Part shown: positions 37,518 through 48,900 of the stretch, one piece after another | Layout of the letters: every line of letters starts with the position of its first letter | Position numbering within the stretch: the first letter of the stretch is position 1 | Source: Membranipora membranacea | Lineage: Eukaryota > Bryozoa > Gymnolaemata > Cheilostomatida > Membraniporidae | Reading direction: 5' to 3' | NCBI GenBank assembly: GCA_914767715.1 | Contig: OU612068.1 | Coordinates: forward strand, 16,120,001 to 16,184,000 | Length of the DNA: 64,000 bases | Made by a program: the position numbers and the translations under genes | Notes under the pieces: model-generated | Told to the model about the DNA's origin: nothing | Databases searched by the model: none | Seen by the model: only the letters and a program-made list of their open reading frames with translations

Positions 37518-37580
37518 GGGGATGTGATATAGCGCATGCGGTTTGGCGCAGGAGTTGTAGGTTCAAGTTCTACGAGGGGA
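37518..37580 (+). mobile_element. tRNA-like sequence, probable SINE head
   Basis: An A-box-like TATAGCGCATGCGG (37528-37541) and a B-box-like GGTTCAAGTTC (37560-37570) are spaced as in a RNA polymerase III promoter. Pairing in the acceptor stem is poor, so this is more likely a tRNA-derived SINE or relic than a working tRNA. Confidence 0.4.
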
Positions 37581-37689
37581 GCTTTCATGATTGATTCTCA
37601 CAGCCCCTCAGTACTCTTGGGTTTATATCATAGACTTAATAATAAGTCTATGGTTTATATATATCTTCCATGAAACAAAATAAAGCGTT

Positions 37690-37800
37690 TTGCCACTGAC
37701 TTGAAGCAGGGAGAATTCCCTTCCATTCTCCCTGCTTGAAGTACAGGCAAATTGGATCAATCATGTTCCAGGTTTGCATTGGCCTACCTGTAGGCTAGGA
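37690..37800. mobile_element. MITE-like element, copy 5 (partial)
   Basis: Contains GGCAAATTGGATCAATCATG, the right end of the family, preceded by an inverted GCAGGGAGAATTCC / GGAATTCTCC-like arrangement. The left end is not clear. Confidence 0.4.
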
Positions 37801-37859
37801 GCAAATGAACAATAATGATCATAGAAACTGCATCGTCAATTGATATATAGGATAGCAGT

Positions 37860-39090
37860 TTATTGGTAAATCCGCCAAAGACAGTTTACAATTGTTTAAA
37901 AAGGCTCGTGATTGTAGTGGCATTTCATTTAAAACTTTGATACTCGTAGGTATAAAACTACATAAAAATCGTTCGGTCTTAATTTTTGGCATCCTGTATG
38001 ATTTCCTGCAAAAAGAGTAGCACTGGTTAAGAATATATGGGTATAAAAATGTATAAAATTGTTAGCAGTATTTTCAATCCTGCTACGCACTAAGGAGTCA
38101 GCATCAAAAAAGTGAGAATAAAATTATTCTTAAAAAATAGACGGAGGAGTTTTTCTCTATTACCCTGAGTGGCTGAAAAATACCATAACTCAATGTTATA
38201 CATAAAAATGGTTAATAACAAAGTTTCTATAAAATCGTGTTTTTGTGACTTGGAGGGATTAAACTGTTTAAATTTAGGAAAACAATATAACCTTGTTCTG
38301 AGCTTTTTATAGGTATAATTAGTGTTTTCATGCCACTTTAGGTCATGGCTAAAATATGTACCTAAATACTTAAAATGCTCCGCTTTCTCAATGGGTTGGC
38401 TATTTATAGAAAGATAATCATAAATAGCATATGTTCTCCTTTGTTTTCTTAGCATTGATTAAAAGGTTAACTGATCTGCATTGTTCTGAAAATTGCTCTA
38501 TTGCATCAAAATAAAATTCATTATCTGCTTTAAAATTTAAGAGTCCCACAATAGCCATATCATCAGCGTATTTAAAAAGTTTGATGTTGTCATGTCCTGA
38601 GCGAATAAAATCTGTGTATATAGAAAAAAGGACTGGGGATAAAACACACCCTTGAGGGCACCCTATATTGCAAGATAAAACATCCGACTTACTGTCACCA
38701 ACTCGAACATGTTGTTGCCTATCTTTGAGAAAAGCAGAAATTAAAGAGTTAATATATTTGGGCACACTACGATCTCTTAGGTTATCTAATAAAATATTTG
38801 GCACAATAGTATTAAAAGCTGATGTGAAATCTACAAAAAGTACTCTAGCATATGCATTTGGTTTCTCTAAATGCAATCGTAAAAAGTAGTCCAAAGAAAT
38901 ACAAGCGTCCTTAGTGCTTCTGTCTTTTCTATACGCAAATTGATTTTGATCCAAAGATAAAATAGATAAAAGTCAAGCTTTGATGATCTGCTCGAAGGTT
39001 TTCATAACAACAGAGGTAAGTGAAATTGGACGGAAATCATTATCACATCGGGCAATGGGGAGCTTTGGTACAGGAGATATGGCAGACATT
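37860..39090 (-). pseudogene. Degenerate non-LTR retrotransposon reverse transcriptase (LINE, CR1/L2/Rex1-like), 5'-truncated
   Basis: Former RNA-directed DNA polymerase of a LINE. Reading down the minus strand: NDFRPISLTSVVMKTFEQII (about 39040-38985), an in-frame stop at the KA-stop-LLS step, and then QNQFAYRKDRSTKDACIS. Next come YARVLFVDFTSAFNTI with the catalytic Asp, GCPQGCVLSPVLFSIYTD, and LFKYADDMAIVGL with the YADD active site. A frameshift near 38440 follows, then EKAEHFKYLGTYFSHDLKWH and the distal PKIKTERFLCSFIPTSIKVLN block near 37950 in yet another frame. At least one stop and two frame changes mean it is dead. There is no endonuclease domain in view. Confidence 0.85.
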
Positions 39091-39637
39091 TCCCTAATAC
39101 ATGTATATGGGAGATATTTCAACAATAGTCCATATATTATTATTTATATGTCTCTTTGCATAGATAGAGGTTGCTGTCAAATGAAGAGAGATTGTATCAA
39201 ATGTCCAGAAGGATGAGCAATTTACTGCATACTGTATACGGCGTATACAATGACCTCAAATTTACACATTCCCAAGAAGGCACACAACTCATACTGCCAT
39301 TGATATAAATAAATTTATACGTCGATGCATACTCTAAACTGGATATGCATTTATAAAACAGTGCTGCATCGATATCAAGAGGTGAGTTGTGCACAGGGCA
39401 ATGTTCAAGCTATCAAGCTATCAACCTATCCAAAAAACAAACCATTGCAATTGAATCATAGCAGCATTTGGATCTGGTGTGCAAAATAAACGTGCAGAAA
39501 AGCAACTTAATTTGGGCAGATTGGTATTGACAACGTTGCCATTCAATGAATTATTGGATGAAGGAAATGGGAAATAGGGTTATAGTTTTTGATACTCTTG
39601 ATTGATTGAGGACATCTTTGTGTAAGATTTTCATTAT

Positions 39638-39643
39638 TTTATT
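39638..39643 (-). promoter_or_regulatory. Candidate polyadenylation signal of collagen gene 2
   Basis: AATAAA on the minus strand 345 bases after the stop codon, matching the spacing seen in gene 1. Confidence 0.4.
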
Positions 39644-39987
39644 TGGATCAGCAAGCAAAGGCATTTTGACCCGATATCCGACTAACATAAAGAAAGACAG
39701 AGGTTATAAAGGGAACCCCTAAGACATGTGCGGAAAAAATCTGGTAAAGCATAAACAAAAAAATGTTAAAGTGCATTACTCTATTCTTCTTGATTAAACA
39801 GATAGAAGGATGCATGCTTGAAAAAACTTGCCATATTTAGGTGGCAAAAGAACTACATAGAAAAATAATGTCTTTTGGCTTCTGAGTATAAACAGTATAA
39901 GTAATCATCAATATTAAGTTACATCAATGTACAAATCAAAACAGCATATACATGAGAGGTCAGTATAATGCACTCTTAAGTAGGACT

Positions 39988-42900
39988 TCAACCTTGAGGT
40001 GATGTGTCATAGCCACCGCCTGCTGGTCCAACGACAGGGCGGACAATACGGATTGGGCCTGTAGCTCCGACTCGACCTTGTGCGCCTGGTTGACCTGCGG
40101 GGCCTGGTTGTCCTGCGGGGCCTGGTGAACCTTGTGCTCCTGGTTGTCCATCAAATCCATTTGATCCTGCAGCTCCTGGTTGTCCAACAGCTCCTGGTTG
40201 TCCTGGTGAACCTTGAGCGCCTGGTTGACCATCAAATCCTGGTGCTCCTGTTTGTCCGATGCCTGGTGCTCCATCATTACCAGGTTGTCCAGCCGCTCCT
40301 GGTTGTCCTGGTTGACCATCAAATCCTGGTGAACCTGGTATTCCAGCTGCTCCTGGTTGCCCTGGTGCCCCTTGCGAGCCAGGTTGACCGTCAAATCCTG
40401 GTGCTCCTGGAGCACCTTGTTGTCCTGCAGATCCTGGTTGTCCGTCATTACCTGGTTGTCCTGGTGCACCTTGTGCTCCTGGTTGTCCATCAAATCCATT
40501 TGATCCTGCAGCTCCTGGCTGTCCAGCGGCCCCCGGTTGTCCTGGTGCGCCTTGTGCTCCTGGTTGTCCATCAAATCCATTTGATCCTGCAGCTCCTGGT
40601 TGTCCAGCGGCCCCCGGTTGTCCTGGTGCACCTTGTGCTCCTGGTTGTCCATCAAATCCTGGTGCTCCTGGTTGTCCAACACCTGGTGCTCCATCATTAC
40701 CTGGTTGTCCTGCAGATCCTGGTTGTCCTGCGGCTCCTGGTTGTCCTGGTGCACCTTGTGCTCCTGGTTGACCATCAAATCCTGGTGCTCCTGCGGCTCC
40801 TTGTTGTCCAACACCTGGTGCTCCTGGTTGTCCAGCAGCTCCTGGTTGTCCTGGTGCACCTTGTGCGCCTGGTTGACCATCAAAACCTGGTGCTCCTGCA
40901 GCTCCTTGTTGTCCTACACCCGGTGCTCCTGGTTGTCCAGCAGCTCCTGGTTGTCCTGGTGCTCCTTGTGCTCCTGGTTGTCCATCGAATCCTGGTGCTC
41001 CTGATGATCCTGGTTGTCCAGCTGATCCTGGAGATCCTGGTTGTCCTGGTGCACCTTGTGCGCCTGGTTGTCCATCAAATCCTGGTGCTCCTGGTTGTCC
41101 AACACCTGGTGCTCCATCATTACCTGGTTGTCCTGCAGATCCTGGTTGTCCTGCTGATCCTGGTTGTCCCGGTGCTCCTTGTGCTCCTGGTTGTCCATCA
41201 AATCCATTTGAACCTGCAGCTCCTGGTTGTCCAGCGGCTCCTGGTTGTCCTGGTGCACCTTGTGCACCTGGTTGTCCATCAAATCCTGGTGCTCCTGGTT
41301 GACCAACGCCTGGTGCTCCATCATTACCTGGTTGTCCTGCTGATCCTGGTTGTCCTGCTGATCCTGGTTGACCTGCTGATCCGGGTTGTCCTGGTGCACC
41401 TTGTGCGCCTGGTTGTCCATCAAATCCATTTGATCCTGCAGCTCCTGGTTGTCCAGCAGCTCCTGGTTGTCCAGCGGCTCCTTGTTGGCCTGGTGCTCCT
41501 TGTGCTCCTGGTTGTCCATCAAATCCTGGTGCTCCTGCAGCTCCTTGTTGTCCAACACCTGGTGCTCCTGGTTGTCCGGCAGCTCCTGGTTGTCCTGGTG
41601 CACCTTGTGCGCCTGGTTGACCATCAAAACCTGGTGATCCGGCTGATCCTGGTTGTCCAGCAGCTCCTGTCTGTCCTGGTGCACCTTGTGTTCCTGGTTG
41701 TCCATCAAATCCATTTGAGCCTGCAGCTCCTGGTTGTCCAGCAGCTCCTGGTTGTCCTGGTGCACCTTGTGCTCCTGGTTGTCCATCAAATCCTGGTGCT
41801 CCTGCAGCTCCTTGTTGTCCTACACCTGGTGCTCCTGGTTGTCCAGCAGCTCCTGGTTGTCCTGGTGTGCCTTGTGCTCCTGGTTGTCCATCGAATCCTG
41901 GTGCTCCTGATGATCCTGGTTGTCCAGCTGATCCTGGAGATCCTGGTTGTCCTGGTGCACCTTGTGCTCCTGGTTGTCCATCGAATCCATTTGATCCGGC
42001 TGATCCTGGTTGTCCAGCAGCTCCTGGTTGTCCTGGTGCACCTTGTGCGCCTGGTTGACCATCAAAACCTGGTGATCCGGCTGATCCTGGTTGTCCAGCA
42101 GCTCCTGTCTGTCCTGGTGCACCTTGTGCTCCTGGTTGTCCATCAAATCCTGGTGCTCCTGGTTGTCCAACACCTGGTGCTCCATCATTACCTGGTTGTC
42201 CTGCAGATCCTGGTTGTCCTGCTGATCCTGGTTGTCCTGGTGCACCTTGTGCGCCTGGTTGTCCATCAAATCCATTTGATCCTGCAGCTCCTGGTTGTCC
42301 AGCAGCTCCTGGTTGTCCAGCGGCTCCTGGTTGGCCTGGTGCTCCTTGTGCTCCTGGTTGTCCATCAAATCCTGGTGCTCCTGCAGCTCCTTGTTGTCCA
42401 ACACCTGGTGCTCCTGGTTGTCCGGCAGCTCCTGGTTGTCCTGGTGCACCTTGTGCGCCTGGTTGACCATCAAAACCTGGTGATCCGGCTGATCCTGGTT
42501 GTCCAGCAGCTCCTGTCTGTCCTGGTGCACCTTGTGCTCCTGGTTGTCCATCAAATCCATTTGAGCCTGCAGCTCCTGGTTGTCCAGCGGCTCCTGGTTG
42601 TCCTGGTGCACCTTGTGCTCCTGGTTGTCCATCAAATCCTGGTGCTCCTGCAGCTCCTTGTTGTCCTACACCTGGTGCTCCTGGTTGTCCAGCAGCTCCT
42701 GGTTGTCCTGGTGCGCCTTGTGCTCCCGGTTGTCCATCGAATCCTGGTGCTCCTGATGATCCTGGTTGTCCAGCTGATCCTGGAGATCCTGATTGTCCTG
42801 GTGCACCTTGTGCTCCTGGTTGTCCATCGAATCCATTTGATCCGGCTGATCCTGGTTGTCCAGCAGCTCCAGGTTGTCCTGGTGCACCTTGTGCGCCTGG

Positions 42901-45900
42901 TTGACCATCAAAACCTGGTGAACCGGCTGATCCTGGTTGTCCAGCAGCTCCTGTCTGTCCTGGTGCACCTTGTGCTCCTGGTTGTCCATCAAATCCATTT
43001 GAGCCTGCAGCTCCTGGTTGTCCAGCAGCTCCTGGTTGTCCCGGTGCACCTTGTGCTCCTGGCTGTCCATCGAATCCTGGTGCTCCTGATGATCCTGGTT
43101 GTCCGGCTGATCCAGGAGATCCTGGTTGTCCTGGTGCACCTTGTGCTCCTGGTTGTCCATCGAATCCATTTGATCCGGCTGATCCTGGTTGTCCAGCAGC
43201 TCCTGGTTCTCCAGCGGCTCCTGGTTGTCCTGGTGCCCCTTGTGCTCCTGGTTGTCCAACACCCGGTGCTCCATCATTACCTGGTTGTCCTGCGGATCCT
43301 GGTTGTCCTGCTGACCCTGGTTGTCCTGGTGCACCTTGTGCACCTGGTTGTCCGTCAAACCCATTTGATCCTGCAGCTCCTGGTTGTCCAGCAGCTCCTG
43401 GTTGTCCTGGTGCTCCTTGTGCTCCTGGTTGTCCATCAAATCCTGGTGCTCCTGCAGCTCCTTGTTGTCCGACACCTGGTGCTCCTGGTTGTCCGGCAGC
43501 TCCTGGTTGTCCTGGTGCTCCTTGTGCTCCTGGTTGTCCATCAAATCCTGGTGCTCCTGGTTGTCCAACACCTGGTGCTCCATCATTACCTGGTTGTCCT
43601 GCGGATCCTGGTTGTCCTGCTGATCCTGGTTGTCCCGGTGCACCTTGTGCTCCTGGTTGACCATCAAATCCTGGTGAGCCGGCTGAACCTGGTTGTCCAG
43701 CAGCGCCAGTCTGTCCTGGTGCACCTTGTGCTCCTGGTTGTCCATCAAATCCATTTGATCCTGCAGCTCCAGGTTGTCCAGCAGCTCCTGGTTGTCCAGC
43801 GGCTCCTGGTTGTCCTGGTGCACCTTGTGCTCCTGGTTGTCCATCAAATCCTGGTGCTCCCGCAGCTCCTTGTTGTCCAACACCTGGTGCTCCTGGTTGT
43901 CCAGCAGCTCCTGGTTGTCCTGGTGCACCTTGTGCGCCTGGTTGACCATCGAAACCTGGTGCTCCTGCAGCTCCTTGTTGTCCTACACCTGGTGCTCCTG
44001 GTTGTCCAGCAGCTCCTGGTTGTCCTGGTGCTCCTTGTGCTCCTGGTTGTCCATCGAATCCTGGTGCTCCTGATGATCCTGGTTGTCCAGCTGATCCTGG
44101 AGATCCTGGTTGTCCTGGTGCACCTTGTGCGCCTGGTTGTCCATCAAATCCTGGTGCTCCTGGTTGTCCAACACCTGGTGCTCCATCATTACCTGGTTGT
44201 CCTGCAGATCCTGGTTGTCCTGCTGATCCTGGTTGTCCCGGTGCTCCTTGTGCTCCTGGTTGTCCATCAAATCCATTTGAACCTGCAGCTCCTGGTTGTC
44301 CAGCGGCTCCTGGTTGTCCTGGTGCACCTTGTGCACCTGGTTGTCCATCAAATCCTGGTGCTCCTGGTTGTCCAACGCCTGGTGCTCCATCATTACCTGG
44401 TTGTCCTGCTGATCCTGGTTGTCCTGCTGATCCTGGTTGTCCTGCTGATCCTGGTTGTCCTGGTGCACCTTGGGCGCCTGGTTGTCCATCAAATCCATTT
44501 GATCCTGCAGCTCCTGGTTGTCCAGCTGCTCCTGGTTGTCCAGCAGCTCCTGGTTGTCCAGCGGCTCCGGTCTGGCCTGGTGCTCCTTGTGCTCCTGGTT
44601 GTCCATCAAATCCTGGTGCTCCTGCAGCTCCTTGTTGTCCAACACCTGGTGCTCCTGGTTGTCCGGCAGCTCCTGGTTGTCCTGGTGCACCTTGTGCGCC
44701 TGGTTGACCATCAAAGCCTGGTGATCCGGCTGATCCTGGTTGTCCAGCAGCTCCTGTCTGTCCTGGTGCACCTTGTGCTCCTGGTTGTCCATCAAATCCA
44801 TTTGAGCCTGCAGCTCCTGGTTGTCCAGCAGCTCCTGGTTGTCCTGGTGCACCTTGTGCTCCTGGTTGTCCATCAAATCCTGGTGCTCCTGCAGCTCCTT
44901 GTTGTCCTACACCTGGTGCTCCTGGTTGTCCAGCAGCTCCTGGTTGTCCTGGTGCGCCTTGTGCTCCTGGTTGTCCATCGAATCCTGGTGCTCCTGATGA
45001 TCCTGGTTGTCCAGCTGATCCTGGAGATCCTGATTGTCCTGGTGCACCTTGTGCTCCTGGTTGTCCATCAAATCCATTTGATCCGGCTGATCCTGGTTGT
45101 CCAGCAGCTCCAGGTTGTCCTGGTGCACCTTGTGCTCCTGGTTGTCCATCAAATCCTGGTGATCCAGCTGATCCTGGTTGTCCAGCAGCTCCTGTCTGTC
45201 CTGGTGCACCTTGTGCTCCTGGTTGTCCATCAAATCCATTTGACCCTGCAGCTCCTGGTTGTCCAGCAGCTCCTGGTTGTCCTGGTGCACCTTGTGCTCC
45301 TGGTTGTCCATCGAATCCTGGTGCTCCAGATGATCCTGGTTGTCCAGCTGATCCTGGAGATCCTGGTTGTCCTGGTGCACCTTGTGCTCCTGGTTGTCCA
45401 TCGAATCCATTTGATCCGGCTGATCCTGGTTGTCCAGCAGCTCCTGGTTCTCCAGCAGCTCCTGGTTGTCCTGGTGCCCCTTGTGCTCCTGGTTGTCCAA
45501 CACCTGGTGCTCCATCATTACCTGGTTGTCCTGCGGATCCTGGTTGTCCTGCTGACCCTGGTTGTCCTGGTGCACCTTGTGCACCTGGTTGTCCGTCAAA
45601 CCCATTTGATCCTGCAGCTCCTGGTTGTCCAGCGGCTCCTGGTTGTCCTGGTGCTCCTTGTGCTCCTGGTTGTCCATCAAATCCTGGTGCTCCTGCAGCT
45701 CCTTGTTGTCCGACACCTGGTGCTCCTGGTTGTCCGGCAGCTCCTGGTTGTCCTGGTGCTCCTTGTGCTCCTGGTTGTCCATCAAATCCTGGTGCTCCTG
45801 GTTGTCCAACACCTGGTGCTCCATCATTACCTGGTTGTCCTGCGGATCCTGGTTGTCCTGCTGATCCTGGTTGTCCCGGTGCACCTTGTGCTCCTGGTTG

Positions 45901-48900
45901 ACCATCAAATCCTGGTGAGCCGGCTGAACCTGGTTGTCCAGCAGCGCCTGTCTGTCCTGGTGCACCTTGTGCTCCTGGTTGTCCATCAAATCCATTTGAT
46001 CCTGCAGCTCCAGGTTGTCCAGCAGCTCCTGGTTGTCCAGCGGCTCCTGGTTGTCCTGGTGCACCTTGTGCTCCTGGTTGTCCATCAAATCCTGGTGCTC
46101 CTGCAGCTCCTTGTTGTCCAACACCTGGTGCTCCTGGTTGTCCAACAGCTCCCGGTTGTCCTGGTGCTCCTTGTGCGCCTGGTTGACCATCAAAACCCGG
46201 TGACCCAGCTGATCCTGGTTGACCAGCAGCTCCTGTCTGTCCTTGTGCTCCTGGTTGTCCATCGAATCCTGGTGATCCTGGAGTACCTGGTTGTCCTGCT
46301 GATCCTTGTTGTCCTGCTGATCCTGGTTGACCTGGTGCACCTTGTGCTCCTGGTTGTCCATCAAATCCATTTGATCCTGCAGCTCCTGGTTGTCCAGCAG
46401 CTCCTGTCTGTCCTGGTGCTCCTTGTGCTCCTGGTTGTCCATCGAATCCTGGTGATCCTGGAGTACCTGGTTGTCCTGCTGACCCTGGTTGTCCTGGTGC
46501 ACCTTGTGCTCCTGGTTGTCCATCAAATCCTGGTGCTCCTGCAGCTCCTTGTTGTCCAACACCTGGTGCTCCTGGTTGTCCAGCAGCTCCTGGTTGTCCT
46601 GGTGCACCTTGTGCTCCTGGTTGACCATCAAATCCATTTGATCCTGCAGCTCCTGGTTGTCCGGCGGCTCCTGGTTGTCCTGGTGCACCTTGTGCTCCTG
46701 GTTGTCCATCAAATCCTGGTGCTCCTGGTTGTCCAACACCTGGTGCTCCATCATTACCTGGTTGTCCTGCGGATCCTGGCTGTCCTGCTGACCCTGGTTG
46801 TCCTGGTGCACCTTGTGCTCCTGGTTGACCATCAAATCCTGGTGATCCTGGTGTTCCTGGTTGTCCTGCTGATCCTGGTTGTCCTGGTGCACCTTGTGCG
46901 CCTGGTTGACCATCAAATCCTGGTGCTCCTGGTTGTCCAACACCTGGTGCTCCATCATTACCTGGTTGCCCTGCTGATCCTGGTTGTCCTGCTGATCCTG
47001 GTTGTCCTGCTGATCCTGGTTGTCCTGGAGCACCTTGTGCGCCTGGTTGTCCATCAAATCCTGGTGACCCAGCTGATCCTGGTTGTCCGGCGGCTCCTGG
47101 TTGTCCTGGGGAACCTTGTGCTCCTGGTTGTCCATCAGATCCTGGTGCTCCTGCAGCTCCTTGTTGTCCAACACCTGGTGCTCCTGGTTGTCCAGCAGCT
47201 CCTGGTTGTCCTGGTGCTCCTTGTGCACCTGGTTGTCCATCAAATCCTGGTGCTCCTGGTTGTCCAACACCTGGTGCTCCATCATTACCTGGTAGTCCTG
47301 CTGATCCTGGTTGTCCTGGTTGTCCTGGTGCGCCTTGTGCTCCTGGTTGACCATCAAATCCATTAGATCCTGCAGCTCCTGGTTGTCCGGCGGCTCCTGG
47401 TTGTCCTGGTGCACCTTGTGCTCCTGGTTGTCCATCAAATCCTGGTGCTCCTGGTTGTCCAACACCTGGTGCTCCATCATTACCTGGCTGTCCTGCGGAT
47501 CCTGGCTGTCCTGCTGATCCTGGTTGTCCTGGTGCACCTTGTGCACCTGGTTGACCATCAAATCCTGGGGCTCCTGGTTGTCCAACACCTGGTGCTCCAT
47601 CATTACCTGGTTGACCTGCTGAACCTGGTTGTCCTGCAGCTCCTGGTTGTCCTGGAGCACCTTGTGCTCCTGGTTGTCCATCAAATCCTGGTGCTCCTGC
47701 GGCTCCTTGTTGTCCAACACCTGGTGCTCCTGGTTGTCCAGCAGCTCCTGGTTGTCCTGGTGCACCTTGTGCTCCTGGTTGACCATCGAATCCTGGTGAT
47801 CCTGGTGTTCCTGGTTGTCCGGCTGATCCTGATTGTCCTGGTGCACCCTGTGCGCCTGGTTGACCATCAAATCCTGGTGCTCCTGGTTGTCCAACACCTG
47901 GTGCTCCATCATTACCTGGTTGACCTGCTGAACCTGGTTGTCCTGCTGCTCCTGGTTGTCCTGGAGCACCTTGTGCGCCTGGTTGACCATCAAATCCAGG
48001 TGATCCTGCGGATCCTGGTTGTCCAGCAGCCCCTGTCTGTCCTGGTGCACCTTGTGCTCCTGGTTGTCCATCAAATCCATTTGATCCTGCAGCTCCTGGT
48101 TGTCCAGCGGCTCCTGGTTGTCCTGGTGCACCTTGTGCTCCTGGTTGTCCATCAAATCCTGGTGCTCCTGGTTGTCCAACACCTGGTGCTCCATCATTAC
48201 CTGGTTGTCCTGCGGATCCTGGCTGTCCTGCTGATCCAGGTTGTCCTGGTGCTCCTTGTGCTCCTGGTTGTCCATCAAATCCTGGAGAACCTGGTTGTCC
48301 TGCTGATCCTGTTTGTCCTGCTGACCCTGGTTGTCCTGGTGCACCTTGTGCGCCTGGTTGACCATCAAATCCTGGTGAGCCAGCTGATCCTGGTTGCCCA
48401 GCAGCTCCTGTTTGTCCTGGTGATCCTTGTGCTCCTGGTTGTCCGTCGAATCCTGGTGATCCTGCAGCTCCTGGTTGTCCGGCGGCTCCTGGTTGTCCTG
48501 GGGCACCTTGTGCGCCTGGTTGACCATCAAATCCTGGTGCTCCTGGTTGTCCAACACCTGGTGCTCCATCATTACCTGGTTGTCCTGCTGATCCTGGTTG
48601 CCCTGCTGATCCTGGTTGTCCTGCTGATCCTGGTTGTCCTGCCGATCCTGGTTGTCCTGGTGCACCTTGTGCGCCTGGTTGTCCATCAAATCCTGGTGAT
48701 CCAGCTGATCCTGGTTGTCCAGCAGCTCCTGCCTGTCCTGGTGCTCCTTGTGCTCCTGGTTGTCCATCGAATCCTGGTGATCCAGGAGAACCTGGTTGTC
48801 CCGCTGATCCTGTTTGTCCTGGTGCACCTTGTGCGCCTGGTTGGCCATCAAATCCTGGTGCTCCTGGTTGTCCAACACCTGGTGTTCCATCATTACCTGG

